DNA of 64,000 nucleotides from Caballeronia sp. SEWSISQ10-4 2. Lineage in GTDB: Bacteria > Pseudomonadota > Gammaproteobacteria > Burkholderiales > Burkholderiaceae. The DNA lies in NCBI RefSeq assembly GCF_030464885.1, contig NZ_JALPRJ010000045.1, positions 1 to 64,000 on the forward strand, in the 5' to 3' direction. Each line of letters begins with the position of its first letter. The first letter of the stretch is position 1. A program made the translations under genes and the position numbers. Under the pieces are notes generated by a model. That model saw only the letters and a list, made by a program, of their open reading frames with translations, had not been told where the DNA came from and did no database searches. This document shows positions 1 to 9,324 of the stretch, piece after piece.

Positions 1-143
1 AATGAAGTGCCGCCACGCACAATGGCTAATAGTGATAAAGAGAACAGCTAAGACATAACGACCGCAGACGCAGAAAGCAGCAACCCAGCATTAACCCAGT
101 CCCACGAGCGCCAGCACCCCCCGACCGAGTGCGAACGAAAAAA

Positions 144-1958
144 CTAACGGGCCCCGACAAGTCCTCCCGCGACTGCCGCGTCAGGTTCCATAGTGTTGCG
201 CCCGGACCGTGGCGCGAACAACGCCAGCGCTCCGGCCAGGCGCGCGCGAGCTTCATCGGTCGCCGCGCCGCGCGCGGTCTCCCGTGCCAATTCACGCGCT
301 GCCTGCACGCAGGCAAACAACGGCCCGACCGCCAGTTCCACCTGCGTATTCCACGCGAACACACGCTGCGTCTGCAGCGGCCGCAATGCGATTCGCAACT
401 CGTGCCAGCGCCGGTCGAGCTCGCGGATCGCCGTGAGCGGATGCATGGCTTCAGCGCTCGTATTGCATACACGCAAGACTTCATCGAGGGCATCGAGCAC
501 GCTGGTCACCTTGGTATCGACGTGACGAGATGTGCGCAGCGGCATCATCGACACAGCCACGGCAATCGACACCACGCAGCCCACAAACACTTCCTCCACG
601 CGCATTTCAATCAGCGGTCCGATCGCAAAGCCCAACTCGCCATAGACCAGCCCGACCAGCACCGTGATGAAAAACACACCCTGTCCATACGACGTCAGGA
701 TGAAGTACGCCCAGCCAAACACGCACGCGGCCATCGCGGCGACAAGCAGCCACGGCATGCCATGAAGCGCTCCCATGAGCACCGCGCTGACTGCCACGCC
801 GGCGAGCGTGCCAAGCACGCGCTCGCCGGTCTTGCGGATCGTGTCGCCCCGGGACCGCGTGCCGAGGAACACCACGAACGTGGTGATGACAGCCCAAAAC
901 CAGCGCTCCGGCGACACCGAATGACCGATCAGCATGGCGATCAGCGCGGCCGTCGTCGCCCGGCAAGCAGGCAGCCACGCGAGGGCATCGCGCCATGCCG
1001 GCGCAGCGCCGACGGGCCGCTTCACGCCAGTCTTCGCTGCGCGTGCGGTCGAAGCCACCGCGTCACGGCCTGCACGCGACAAGCGCCTTAGTGCGATCCG
1101 CAAACGGACATCGCTTCGATCAAGCCGGCTGGAATCGACAGCACGTCGGCCCGCCGCGACCTCGACATCGATCAGGTACGCGCGCAGTCGCTGCACGTCC
1201 GGGAGATCGAGCAGTCCAAGCTGCTCTTCGACAGCCAGCGCAGCTTCGTTCAACAGCGACAAATGACGAATGGCCTCGGGCTCATCGGCGCGACGATCGG
1301 CAAGCACCGTCGCGGCACGCTGCATCACGGCAGTCAGTGCGCGTCGCAACGTAGCGTCGGGTCGCGTCGGCACGAGTACGCGGCCAGTGAACGCCACAAT
1401 CACGAGGGCGATCATCGATAAACCAAGCATCGCGAAGCCATGCGCGAGCGTCGGATGCAGATAAAGCCCAAGGTAGAACGCAACGACCCCCGTCATCGCG
1501 CCGCCGAGCGCTCGCGGCCCGCATGCCTGGACCAGCATCGCCGCGAACAACACGGCAAGGAACGCAGCGTCGGCTGCGAGCGGCCACGCGGCAAGCGCGC
1601 TCGCCGCGATGAAACACGCACACCCCGTGCCATAGATAACCGCAAGCGAGCGGAACCAGCTACGCGGCGTGGCATCGCGGAGAAACAGCGGCGCGACCAT
1701 CGCGAACAGCAACGCGAACGCGGCCAGCGTGGGCGGGCGATGCGCCTGAACCGCCCAGCCGATCGTCACCACACCTGTGAGCAAGCAGGCAATCGCACTG
1801 CGAAGCGCGGTGTGAAAACGCAGAAGGCCCGGATCGGAACCGAGCAGACGGGTCAGTAGACGAGACGAAGGGGAGGCGGCGCGACAGGTCGCAGGCCGGT
1901 TGAAACGCGCACGGTGAAAACCTCGCGCGAGGGAGCATAGGGATGCTGCAATGGACAT
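144..1958 (-). CDS. FUSC-family inner-membrane transporter
   Basis: The 604-residue product has the FUSC / aromatic-acid-exporter layout: an N-terminal bundle of hydrophobic helices (about residues 45-180), a soluble helical stretch (about 190-320), a second membrane bundle (about 330-450) and a helical cytoplasmic tail. Family members (FusC, AaeB, YccS types) are proposed to export aromatic acids or similar compounds. The ATG at 1958 is preferred over an in-frame TTG at 1976, although neither has a strong Shine-Dalgarno. No membrane-fusion partner (AaeA type) lies next to it, so the substrate is open. The 143 bases beyond its stop at the window edge hold no gene I can support. The family call is firm; the function is inferred. 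Confidence 0.85.
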   Translation of the reverse strand: MSIAASLCSLARGFHRARFNRPATCRAASPSSRLLTRLLGSDPGLLRFHTALRSAIACLLTGVVTIGWAVQAHRPPTLAAFALLFAMVAPLFLRDATPRSWFRSLAVIYGTGCACFIAASALAAWPLAADAAFLAVLFAAMLVQACGPRALGGAMTGVVAFYLGLYLHPTLAHGFAMLGLSMIALVIVAFTGRVLVPTRPDATLRRALTAVMQRAATVLADRRADEPEAIRHLSLLNEAALAVEEQLGLLDLPDVQRLRAYLIDVEVAAGRRAVDSSRLDRSDVRLRIALRRLSRAGRDAVASTARAAKTGVKRPVGAAPAWRDALAWLPACRATTAALIAMLIGHSVSPERWFWAVITTFVVFLGTRSRGDTIRKTGERVLGTLAGVAVSAVLMGALHGMPWLLVAAMAACVFGWAYFILTSYGQGVFFITVLVGLVYGELGFAIGPLIEMRVEEVFVGCVVSIAVAVSMMPLRTSRHVDTKVTSVLDALDEVLRVCNTSAEAMHPLTAIRELDRRWHELRIALRPLQTQRVFAWNTQVELAVGPLFACVQAARELARETARGAATDEARARLAGALALFAPRSGRNTMEPDAAVAGGLVGAR

Positions 1959-2166
1959 GTGTAATACCCGAGGCAAGTGTCGGTAGCGGCTTGTGGCCGA
2001 CCCCGATACGACGAGTTCGCTGCGGCGAACCCTCCTGTTTTATGCGTCTGGCAAAACGTTCGAACCGGGATCGCCGGAAGAGCGCAGTGCGGGGAGACGC
2101 CCGCGAAGCGTGTTTCCGTCTCGCGTATACCCGGATGCTACCGTGTCAAAATTGTTTGTCTGGGGT

Positions 2167-2604
2167 TTACCCGATTTGAGCAGGCCGCCGCATTTCATCA
2201 ACGGCCCCGCACGCCTCCGCTACGACCTGGGCGAGCTCGGCAAGCTGGGCTTCGGCGGTCGAGGTTGCGTCGGCGAGCGACGACACCGCGGCGTCGAGCT
2301 CAGCGGCAGCGCCGTCGTTATCGGAGAAAAATTTCACGGGCAAGGCGGCGAGCGCGCCGGCATTCGCCGACGCCTGATCGGTTAGCGCGCACAGCCGCAC
2401 CAGGTTCTCGCACAACGATTCCAGGGCGTCGGCCGCGTACTGGCAGAGGGCGGCATCGCTTGCGGGATCCTGCGCCACTACATTCAGCGCAGCCTGCGAC
2501 TTCTCGACGTCGCGCGCGAGCCCGTAGCTCCGGTCACGTGCGGCGGCAAGGCGCCCGGCATAGTCGCTCAGTTGCAAGACCCGCTGCGCCGTATCGGTGA
2601 ACAT
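2167..2604 (-). CDS. Small helical protein of unknown function
   Basis: This encodes a 145-residue, acidic, Ala-rich protein. I do not recognise the family. The sequence is predicted almost entirely helical, with heptad-like spacing and no signal peptide or membrane segment. It contains two cysteines around residues 55-65. An AGGAGA Shine-Dalgarno lies 5 nt upstream of the ATG, and codon use matches the neighbours, so it is probably a real gene. It stands alone between the FUSC gene (about 190 bp away) and an AT-rich intergenic region. Confidence 0.6.
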   Translation of the reverse strand: MFTDTAQRVLQLSDYAGRLAAARDRSYGLARDVEKSQAALNVVAQDPASDAALCQYAADALESLCENLVRLCALTDQASANAGALAALPVKFFSDNDGAAAELDAAVSSLADATSTAEAQLAELAQVVAEACGAVDEMRRPAQIG

Positions 2605-3014
2605 CGTGTTCTCCTGTGTCGTCCGGCTGGAGAGAAACGCACTGAAAGCACGAACTAACGCGACCGGACCACAACAATGTTTTTATGGTCCAGCCGGCGT
2701 TCCTTGATCGAGCATGCAGGAGTCGCCGTTGCGGGACATCTGATGGCAGTCAATCAGCCGCCATAACCTTCTCCTTTACGGCACGTAAATCGTAAGCTTT
2801 AACGAATTTTTCATATTCACCAGCATTGGCGTCCGTGACCGGCGTCTTTATCCATAGATTCATTTCGCTTACTTATTACCTATCCATTACGTTCGCGAAG
2901 TTATTTTCTTTATTTAATAAATCCTACACGTGTAATTTCTATCCTCTGGGTTGCCCTTTCCCGACACCATCCGCATGCGCGTGGCGTCGACTCGCAAACC
3001 GTCCAGAGGACGCT

Positions 3015-3317
3015 ATGCTCAGCAGACTAATCAGTATCGACTGGATGTGCGGCGCGGTGCTCGCGTGCACGATGCTAGCCGCGTGCGGTGACAACGACCA
3101 GCCCGCGGCATCCACGTCTTCACAGTCCGTAGCCTCTTCATCGCCCTCTTCCATGCAGCAAACCGATGCGTCCGCTTCACCGGGATCATCGGACATCCAA
3201 CGCTGGGCCTTGCAGCAAACCCAGCCGGCAAGATCGACGTCCAGTCTCACGCAAGAAACCCCGCCCGCCGCCGCTTCCGATCCCCTGTTGCCGCCTGTCA
3301 TACACGCGGCTGAATGA
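3015..3317 (+). CDS. Small Ser/Gln-rich lipoprotein upstream of phospholipase C
   Basis: The product has 100 residues. A short hydrophobic signal ends in a lipobox (LAAC, about residues 21-24), followed by a Ser/Thr/Ala/Gln-rich, probably disordered tail. AGAGGA lies 5 nt before the ATG at 3015; a longer upstream reading frame from 2826 runs into AT-rich non-coding sequence and was not used. Its stop lies 56 nt before the phospholipase ATG, so the two are probably co-transcribed. It could be an anchor or accessory factor for the exported enzyme, but no known chaperone (PlcR type) is recognisable. The region upstream (2605-3014) holds no gene: it is AT-rich around 2790-2940 and is presumably the promoter. 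Confidence 0.6.
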   Translation: MLSRLISIDWMCGAVLACTMLAACGDNDQPAASTSSQSVASSSPSSMQQTDASASPGSSDIQRWALQQTQPARSTSSLTQETPPAAASDPLLPPVIHAAE

Positions 3318-3373
3318 CTCGAAAGCGACCGGCAAGCCTGATCAAGCTTTCCCCCCACGACCGACAAAGACCC

Positions 3374-5479
3374 ATGACCTTAAAAAGCCGACGTGACTTT
3401 CTCAGGGCTGCCGCACAGGCCGCCGGTTCCGCCACCGCACTTGGCATCGTGCCGGCTGGCATCCGCAACGCACTCGCGATACCCGCGAACAACCAGCACG
3501 GCAGTATCAAGGACGTCGAGCACATCGTCGTGCTGATGCAGGAAAACCGCTCCTTCGATCATTACTTCGGCACGCTCCAGGGCGTGCGTGGTTTTGGCGA
3601 TACCCGCGCCGTGCAGCTTCCGAACGGCCAGCCGGTCTTCAATCAGCCCATTGCTGCAGGACTCGGCGAGCTGCTGCCGTTCCATCCCAGCGCGCCCGAT
3701 CTCGGCGATCAGTTCATCCAGGATCTGCCGCACGACTGGACCACGGGCAAAGGTGCTTACGACCAGGGCCGTTACGATCAGTGGGTGCCGTACAAAGGCA
3801 CGACCACGATGGCGTATTTCACCCGCCAGGACATTCCGTTCCACTACCAGCTCGCCGACGCCTTCACCATTTGCGACGCGTACCACTGCTCGATCAACTC
3901 ATCGACGGACCCGAACCGCTATTACATGTGGACCGGCTGGGTGGGCAACGACGGCAACGGCGGCGGCCCAGTAATCGACAACGCCGAGGTTGGCTACAGC
4001 TGGTCGTCGTACCCGGAAGTGCTCGAAAGCGCGGGCATTTCGTGGAAGATCTATCAGGACGTCGGCACCGGGCTCGACGCAAACGGCTCGTGGGGCTGGA
4101 CCAGCGACGCGTACATCGGCAATTTTGGCGACAACGCGCTGCTGTATCTGAATCAGTATCGCAATGCGCAGCCCGGCAATCCGCTGTATGACAAGGCGCG
4201 CACCGGCACGAACGCCGCGGCTGGCGACGGTTATTTCGACATCCTCAAACGCGACGTGCAGAACAACGCGCTGCCGCAGGTCTCGTGGATCGTCGCGCCC
4301 GAAGCGTTCTCCGAACATCCGAACTGGCCGGCCAACTACGGCGCGTGGTACGTCGATCAGGTGCTGCAGATCCTCACTTCGAATCCGGCTGTATGGAGCA
4401 AGACGGTACTGCTGATCAACTACGACGAAAACGATGGTTTCTTCGATCACGTCGTGCCGCCGTTCCCGCCGTCGTCTGCCGCTAACGGGAAATCAACGGT
4501 CAGCACCGTCAATGAAATCTTCCCGGGCAGCAGCAGCTATCAGGCAGGCCCGTACGGTCTCGGAACCCGCGTGCCGATGCTGGTGGTCTCTCCCTGGTCG
4601 AAAGGCGGTTACGTGTGCTCGGAACTCTTCGACCACACCTCGGTGATCCAATTTATCGAAAAGCGTTTCGGCTCGGGGGCAAACGTTACCGAGTCCAACA
4701 TCACGCCGTGGCGTCGGGCGATCTGCGGCGACCTGACCTCCGCGTTCAATTTCAAGAACCCGAATGCGGCGGTTCCGACCTTGCCGGATACGACCGGTTA
4801 CGCTCCGACGCAGCAGATTCGTCATCCTGACTATGTGCCGGTGCCGCCTGCGGTCCATGCCCTGCCGAAGCAGGAACCCGGCGTGCGCCCTGCCCGTGCG
4901 CTGCCTTATGAATTCTTCGTTCACGCGCACACGAATTCGGGCAACGGGGTCATCTTCGACTTCATCAACACGGGCGATGCCGGCGCGACCTTCCTCGTGT
5001 ACACAGCCAATAGCACGACTGCGCCGAGCTGCTACACGGTCGAAGCCGGCAAACGCCTGCACGATCAATTCCCGCTGAGCGCGACCAATACGTACGACTT
5101 CATCGTGTACGGTCCGAACGGCTTCCTGCGCCGCTTTACCGGTAAAGCCGTCCAGCAGCACTGGTGGAACGACAAGCAGGCGCTGCCGGAAGTGGTCGAG
5201 GGTTACGACGTCGCCAACGGCAACCTGCAAGTGCGGTTGAAGAACCTGGGCACGTCGCGCTGCACATTCAGCGTGTCGAACGCTTACACGCCCGGCACGG
5301 TCATCACGCGCCAGGTGCGAGGCGGCGATACTGAAAACCTTGATCTCGACTTGCGCACGTCGTATGGCTGGTACGACCTGAGCATCACCATCGACTCGGA
5401 CAGCACGTTCAAGCGGCGTCTCGCAGGACACGTGGAAACAGGCAAGAGCAGCATGTCGGACCCGGCACTCGGAAGCTGA
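3374..5479 (+). CDS. plcN: Phosphocholine-specific phospholipase C, Tat-exported
   Basis: This 701-residue secreted phosphoesterase belongs to the bacterial phospholipase C / acid phosphatase (AcpA) superfamily, which hydrolyses phosphatidylcholine and related lipids. A twin-arginine signal (SRRDFLRAA) begins at residue 5. The catalytic-domain hallmarks follow: VEHIVVLMQENRSFDHYFG, the HCSINSSTDPNR region, and DENDGFFDHVVPP. Two C-terminal beta-rich repeats (DUF756 type) occupy roughly the last 200 residues, as in PlcN and PlcH. The ATG at 3374 puts the Tat motif at the usual position; an upstream in-frame ATG (3314) overlaps the stop of the lipoprotein gene. The gene ends at a strong bidirectional terminator. 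The PlcN rather than PlcH assignment is by general resemblance. Confidence 0.88.
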   Translation: MTLKSRRDFLRAAAQAAGSATALGIVPAGIRNALAIPANNQHGSIKDVEHIVVLMQENRSFDHYFGTLQGVRGFGDTRAVQLPNGQPVFNQPIAAGLGELLPFHPSAPDLGDQFIQDLPHDWTTGKGAYDQGRYDQWVPYKGTTTMAYFTRQDIPFHYQLADAFTICDAYHCSINSSTDPNRYYMWTGWVGNDGNGGGPVIDNAEVGYSWSSYPEVLESAGISWKIYQDVGTGLDANGSWGWTSDAYIGNFGDNALLYLNQYRNAQPGNPLYDKARTGTNAAAGDGYFDILKRDVQNNALPQVSWIVAPEAFSEHPNWPANYGAWYVDQVLQILTSNPAVWSKTVLLINYDENDGFFDHVVPPFPPSSAANGKSTVSTVNEIFPGSSSYQAGPYGLGTRVPMLVVSPWSKGGYVCSELFDHTSVIQFIEKRFGSGANVTESNITPWRRAICGDLTSAFNFKNPNAAVPTLPDTTGYAPTQQIRHPDYVPVPPAVHALPKQEPGVRPARALPYEFFVHAHTNSGNGVIFDFINTGDAGATFLVYTANSTTAPSCYTVEAGKRLHDQFPLSATNTYDFIVYGPNGFLRRFTGKAVQQHWWNDKQALPEVVEGYDVANGNLQVRLKNLGTSRCTFSVSNAYTPGTVITRQVRGGDTENLDLDLRTSYGWYDLSITIDSDSTFKRRLAGHVETGKSSMSDPALGS

Positions 5480-5495
5480 AATCGGAGCACCCATG

Positions 5496-5534
5496 AAAAA
5501 CGCGGCAGCGAGTCGACCTCGCTGCCGCGTTTTT
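5496..5534. terminator. Bidirectional intrinsic terminator
   Basis: A 17-bp perfect stem (5496-5512 with 5518-5534) with a 5-nt TCGAC loop is flanked by an A-run on the left and a T-run on the right. It can therefore act on both strands. It serves the phospholipase gene (+) and the convergent lipoprotein gene ending at 5557 (-). Confidence 0.92.
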
Positions 5535-5556
5535 TCATTCAGGACACCACGAAACC

Positions 5557-7578
5557 TCAGGTACCCAGATACCCCAGCGGCACCGTCGAGTTCGATTGCG
5601 TGACGCTCGCATTCTTCGAGATCACGTACATCGGCATCTCGGTCAGGTTCAGCGTCACGACGCCGTTGCTGTAGGCCACCGTCGAAGCGTTGCCCATCCA
5701 GTCCAGCACTTGCACCGTGCCGCTCGTTCCCGCAGCGTCGACCGTGAGGTTATAGCTGATGCTATAGGTCTGACTGAAGCCGGTGCTCGCGCTCCACACA
5801 GCGTTGTTGTGGGTCCAGAGTGCCGTGATCGGAACACCCGTGCCGCGTTGCTGAAATGCGTAAGCATAGACACCCGAGGGCGTGCCGTTCACGGGGCCGA
5901 GCGTGGTCGTTCCGTCGAGCACGCGCGTCATGGCCGCTACCGCCAGCGCCGAGGGCTTCGGGCTCACGTTGGTCGCGCCGAAGGCGCCTTGCGCATCGCT
6001 CAGATCGAAGAAAGTGCCGTAACCCGGCTCGCCCGGATAGTCGGCGCCGTAGAACACATAGGTCTGGTCGGCCCCTTCGCCCAGCAGGATGATGTGCGTC
6101 CGTGCCACCACGGCGCCCTGCGCGAACAGGACGTTCGACGTCGGATAGTTGGGACCGTACGACGTGCCAAGGTCATAGCTGATACCCGTTTCCGTCACGA
6201 ACAGCTTCATGCCCGACTTATAATCCGCCTGCATTTCCTGGCGCAGGTTGCGCATCTCGTTCATCAGCGCGTTCGCGGCGTTGGCGGCACTCGGATCGGT
6301 CGCTAGACGCTCCGGCGGATGTGACGGCGACGTGCCTGCATCGTAGTAACCATGCGTCGCGATGCCATCAACGTACTGGGCCAGACCGAGCGATGCCATT
6401 GTCTTGAGGCGCGCCGTGGTCAGCGACGGAAAAGCGCCGGTGGGACCCATGACAACCGCGTTCGGATCAGTGGCGTGCAAGCCTGTATGCACCAGCTTGT
6501 ACAGCTGAACGAAATTTGCGTTGGTATCCAGCCAGGTCTGGTCCGGCTCCCAGGTCACCTGGTAGTAATTGTTCGCCATCGCGGGCAGGTATTTCTGACG
6601 CATCGCTTCGGTTTCCGCACCGACCTGGCCCATGTACGTCTGGTAACCCGCCTGATTCGTCGGCAGATAGGCACTGTCGGTGGTCGCGCCCGTCGGGCTG
6701 TCCCATCCGGGAATGCCGTCGAGCCGCACCAGCCGCATGATCTGGCCGGACGAATAACCCGTGTCGGTGGTCGTTGCCGTCGCCGTCCAGGTGTTCGGTC
6801 CGTTCGGCTCCGTCGTGGACAGCTCACGGTCGTCGATGGTCGAGCTGATGCCAAGCGCGTTGAGCATCGCGGTCCAGCCGTTGAAACCCTGCATGCCGAA
6901 ACGATGCTGCTCCTGATGCGCATAGGTCGGTGTGGGCACGCTCGATGTCACGTTGGGCAGGACGCCAAAGGTCGCAAAGCCGGTCGGGCGCGTGCCGGCT
7001 GTCTGCACGCTGCCGCCGGCCTTGGCAAGCGTCGCGGATACCGCGAAGTAACCCGCCACCGTCGATGTACAGCTGAGGGTCGTCGTGCTCGCCCCGGCTG
7101 GCGCGGGGAAACTGCCGCTGGCAACCGTGTTGCCGAGGCTGTCGTTGACGGCCCACGCGAGCGTATCGGCGCTCGAAGGGCTGGCGGTAATCGCAAGCGG
7201 GAACGTGCTGCCCGAGGCGAACATGCGGGTGCCGTCGGTGCTCGGGGTATCGACTGTGATGACGCCGCTCGACGACGAGCTCGCGGCGGTGACCGGGGAA
7301 GCGCACGCCATGCGTAATGCCGCGGTCGCCACCGTGGAGGGTGAAACGGCTACCGCAGGGCTCGCTGCTGCTGTCGAACCCGTGGTGCCTGTTGTTGTAC
7401 CTGCCGTTGTGCCGCTGCTGGTGGAGCCGGACGTCGTGCTCGAAGTCGTGCTTGTGCCGCCGCTGGTTGCCGCGGTGGAACCCGAGCTGGCGGGGTCCCC
7501 GGATCCACCGCCGCCGCAGGCCGCCAACGCCAGCACAACTGAATAAATTGAATAACTGAGTAAAGGGTGTGATTTCAT
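5557..7578 (-). CDS. Surface lipoprotein with clan GH-A-like glycoside hydrolase domain
   Basis: The product has 673 residues. The signal ends in LALAAC, giving lipidated Cys21, followed by a low-complexity Gly/Ser/Thr linker (about 22-75). A beta-sandwich-like segment (about 90-215) then precedes a TIM-barrel-like domain. Within the barrel, a Glu in VTWEPD and a Glu in LFVTETG fit the acid/base and nucleophile positions of clan GH-A (GH39/GH5-like) retaining hydrolases. The ATG at 7578 is chosen because it starts directly at the lipoprotein signal; 19 extra upstream codons are unlikely to be translated. No polysaccharide-utilisation genes are adjacent, so the substrate is unknown. The GH-A call is motif-based inference. 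Confidence 0.7.
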   Translation of the reverse strand: MKSHPLLSYSIYSVVLALAACGGGGSGDPASSGSTAATSGGTSTTSSTTSGSTSSGTTAGTTTGTTGSTAAASPAVAVSPSTVATAALRMACASPVTAASSSSSGVITVDTPSTDGTRMFASGSTFPLAITASPSSADTLAWAVNDSLGNTVASGSFPAPAGASTTTLSCTSTVAGYFAVSATLAKAGGSVQTAGTRPTGFATFGVLPNVTSSVPTPTYAHQEQHRFGMQGFNGWTAMLNALGISSTIDDRELSTTEPNGPNTWTATATTTDTGYSSGQIMRLVRLDGIPGWDSPTGATTDSAYLPTNQAGYQTYMGQVGAETEAMRQKYLPAMANNYYQVTWEPDQTWLDTNANFVQLYKLVHTGLHATDPNAVVMGPTGAFPSLTTARLKTMASLGLAQYVDGIATHGYYDAGTSPSHPPERLATDPSAANAANALMNEMRNLRQEMQADYKSGMKLFVTETGISYDLGTSYGPNYPTSNVLFAQGAVVARTHIILLGEGADQTYVFYGADYPGEPGYGTFFDLSDAQGAFGATNVSPKPSALAVAAMTRVLDGTTTLGPVNGTPSGVYAYAFQQRGTGVPITALWTHNNAVWSASTGFSQTYSISYNLTVDAAGTSGTVQVLDWMGNASTVAYSNGVVTLNLTEMPMYVISKNASVTQSNSTVPLGYLGT

Positions 7579-7790
7579 TTGAGTGGCTGCCTGATCGTAG
7601 CGATGGACTTGAACCGGGCAAACCTTCTCCCCCAAGCGCCCTGGAGGAACTCGGCAACGATTGAATCAGGAGGAAGGACTTGCGGGGTCGCTTACATGCA
7701 ACGCCAAAACACCGCAACTAAAAGAACATAGTTCTGCCCTACTTGCCGGAATGAATGTTACACAGACGAAACGTTTTGAGACAGTAAAAA

Positions 7791-7813
7791 AGACGTAACA
7801 CGTTGTAACGTCT
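7791..7813. promoter_or_regulatory. Inverted repeat in an AT-rich intergenic region
   Basis: AGACGT-A-ACA and TGT-A-ACGTCT form 10-nt arms, each with one central mismatch, around a 3-nt spacer. On the minus strand the repeat is followed by six Ts, so it could be a terminator for minus-strand transcription or an operator. It sits in an approximately 890-bp stretch (7579-8472) with no convincing gene, apart from a possible short frame at 8203-8394. Confidence 0.4.
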
Positions 7814-8202
7814 GATTATTAATCGGTAATTCAGAATATTGTCTAACTAATAAATCCTAATTAAAGAGCCTGAAAGGGTTGAATTGTCATGACGACCTAC
7901 TGTAATAAGGGATTGATTAGACAAATACTGCTCTTCGTCTTTAGACGACGTGTATCAAAATAGAAGCATTTTTTTGGTCTACTCTGACGCGGTCGTTGGC
8001 CCGGATTTTCAATGCTGCAAAGGGGGCGACGGCGGAGTTTCCTGCATGCGATCCGAGATGACCAGCTCGCACGAATCAATAGAAATTCGCATGGAAATAC
8101 TTTGGAAATTCGCTTTTCTATCCCTATGCGAACGAGGCGGCGATCATTAGGCCCGTCGTGAAAAGACCGCCGCCTGAAGCCCGCCATTTACGCAGTGCCG
8201 CT

Positions 8203-8394
8203 CTAATCCCGCACAGGCTGTATTCGAAACGAATACGCGGTTAAGACCAACGAATCCGGCATGTAACGATACGAGGTAGCGCGCATCGGCGACCGGCGCA
8301 AAGTCGCCTTCTTCAGCAAGTCGATCGCGATGGTCGCTTGAGCGTACAGGCGCTTCCGCCCGGGCAAATCCGCGTTGCCTTTATAATCCGCCAT
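8203..8394 (-). CDS. Possible 63-residue basic protein
   Basis: This short frame, divergent from the RIO kinase gene, begins at an ATG with AGGA about 12 nt upstream. Third-position GC is high in the first 35 codons, unlike the AT-rich surroundings. The peptide is basic (several Arg/Lys, 'GRKRLYAQ'), without signal or membrane segment. I do not recognise it. It may be real, a remnant, or chance, and it also overlaps the probable promoter of the kinase gene. Confidence 0.28.
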   Translation of the reverse strand: MADYKGNADLPGRKRLYAQATIAIDLLKKATLRRSPMRATSYRYMPDSLVLTAYSFRIQPVRD

Positions 8395-8472
8395 GATTCC
8401 AATTTCCTGCCTCCTCCACGCTTGCCACCCCCTTTGCGGCTTCCGCGAAGTCATCCCCTATGCGGTGGCCGT

Positions 8473-9324
8473 ATGAAAACGCCCAAAAGACTGCTGCCAC
8501 TGCTGGAAGAAGGCCTGATCGACGAAGTGATCGGCCAGTTGATGAGCGGCAAGGAAGCGACCGTCTATGTCGTGCGCAGTGGCGATTCCACGCGTTGCGC
8601 GAAGGTCTATAAAGACGCGAAGCAGCGCAGCTTCCGGCAAGCGGCTTCATACCGCGAAGGCCGCACGGTGAAAAACAGCCGGCAAGCGCGCGCGATGGAA
8701 AAAGGCACGCGCTACGGCCGCCAGATGCAGGAAGAAGCGTGGCAGAACGCCGAAGTCGATGCGCTGTTCCGGCTCGCCAACGCCGGTGTGCGTGTACCGC
8801 AACCGTACATCTGCACGGATGGCGTGTTGCTGATGGAACTGGTGGTAGATGCCGCAGGCGATGTCGCGCCGCGTCTGAACGACGTGGACATGAGCCACGC
8901 GCGCGCGCTCGAGTTGCATGAACTGCTCCTGAGTCAGGTCGTGCGCATGTTGTGCGCCGGCATGATTCACGGCGACCTGTCCGAGTACAACATCCTGCTG
9001 GCCGCCGACGGTCCGGTCATCATCGACTTGCCGCAGGCGGTTGATGCTGCCGGCAATAACGAAGCGGCGTCCATGCTGCAACGTGACGTCGATAATCTCG
9101 CGACCTACTTCGGCCAGTTCGCGCCCGAGTTGCTGAAGGCGAGCTACGGCAAGGAAATGTGGGCGCTGTATGAAGCGGGTCTGCTTACCGTCGATACAAA
9201 ACTCACGGGTCACGTCGAAGTCGACACCACGCCAGTGGATCTTGAAAGCGTGATGCAGGAAATCGAGGATATCCGGCTTGAAGAGGAAGCCCGGGTGAGA
9301 CGCGAGCAGGAACTCGACAGCTAA
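8473..9324 (+). CDS. RIO1-like serine/threonine protein kinase
   Basis: The product has 283 residues with bacterial RIO-kinase features. The flexible P-loop region reads SGKEATVYVV near residue 25. The catalytic loop is HGDLSEYNILL near residue 170 (Asp as base, Asn for metal), and the metal-binding Asp lies in IIDLPQAVD. A charged helical C-terminal tail follows. Related bacterial proteins (PA4780 type) are found widely in Proteobacteria. ATG 8473 begins just before the conserved fold; an in-frame start at 8338 would add low-quality sequence. The 3' end overlaps the convergent sirtuin gene by 4 nt. Targets are unknown. Confidence 0.85.
   Translation: MKTPKRLLPLLEEGLIDEVIGQLMSGKEATVYVVRSGDSTRCAKVYKDAKQRSFRQAASYREGRTVKNSRQARAMEKGTRYGRQMQEEAWQNAEVDALFRLANAGVRVPQPYICTDGVLLMELVVDAAGDVAPRLNDVDMSHARALELHELLLSQVVRMLCAGMIHGDLSEYNILLAADGPVIIDLPQAVDAAGNNEAASMLQRDVDNLATYFGQFAPELLKASYGKEMWALYEAGLLTVDTKLTGHVEVDTTPVDLESVMQEIEDIRLEEEARVRREQELDS

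Noticed and set aside
129..1091. A 320-codon plus-strand open frame at the left edge
   Set aside because: Antisense to the FUSC gene; Arg/His/Gln-rich composition, no family.
2605..3014. Pho box upstream of phospholipase C
   Set aside because: Phosphate control is common for PlcN/PlcH, but no pair of CTGTCAT-like repeats is present.
6352..7317. A 321-codon plus-strand open frame
   Set aside because: Antisense to the GH-A-like lipoprotein gene; Arg-rich with no domain.
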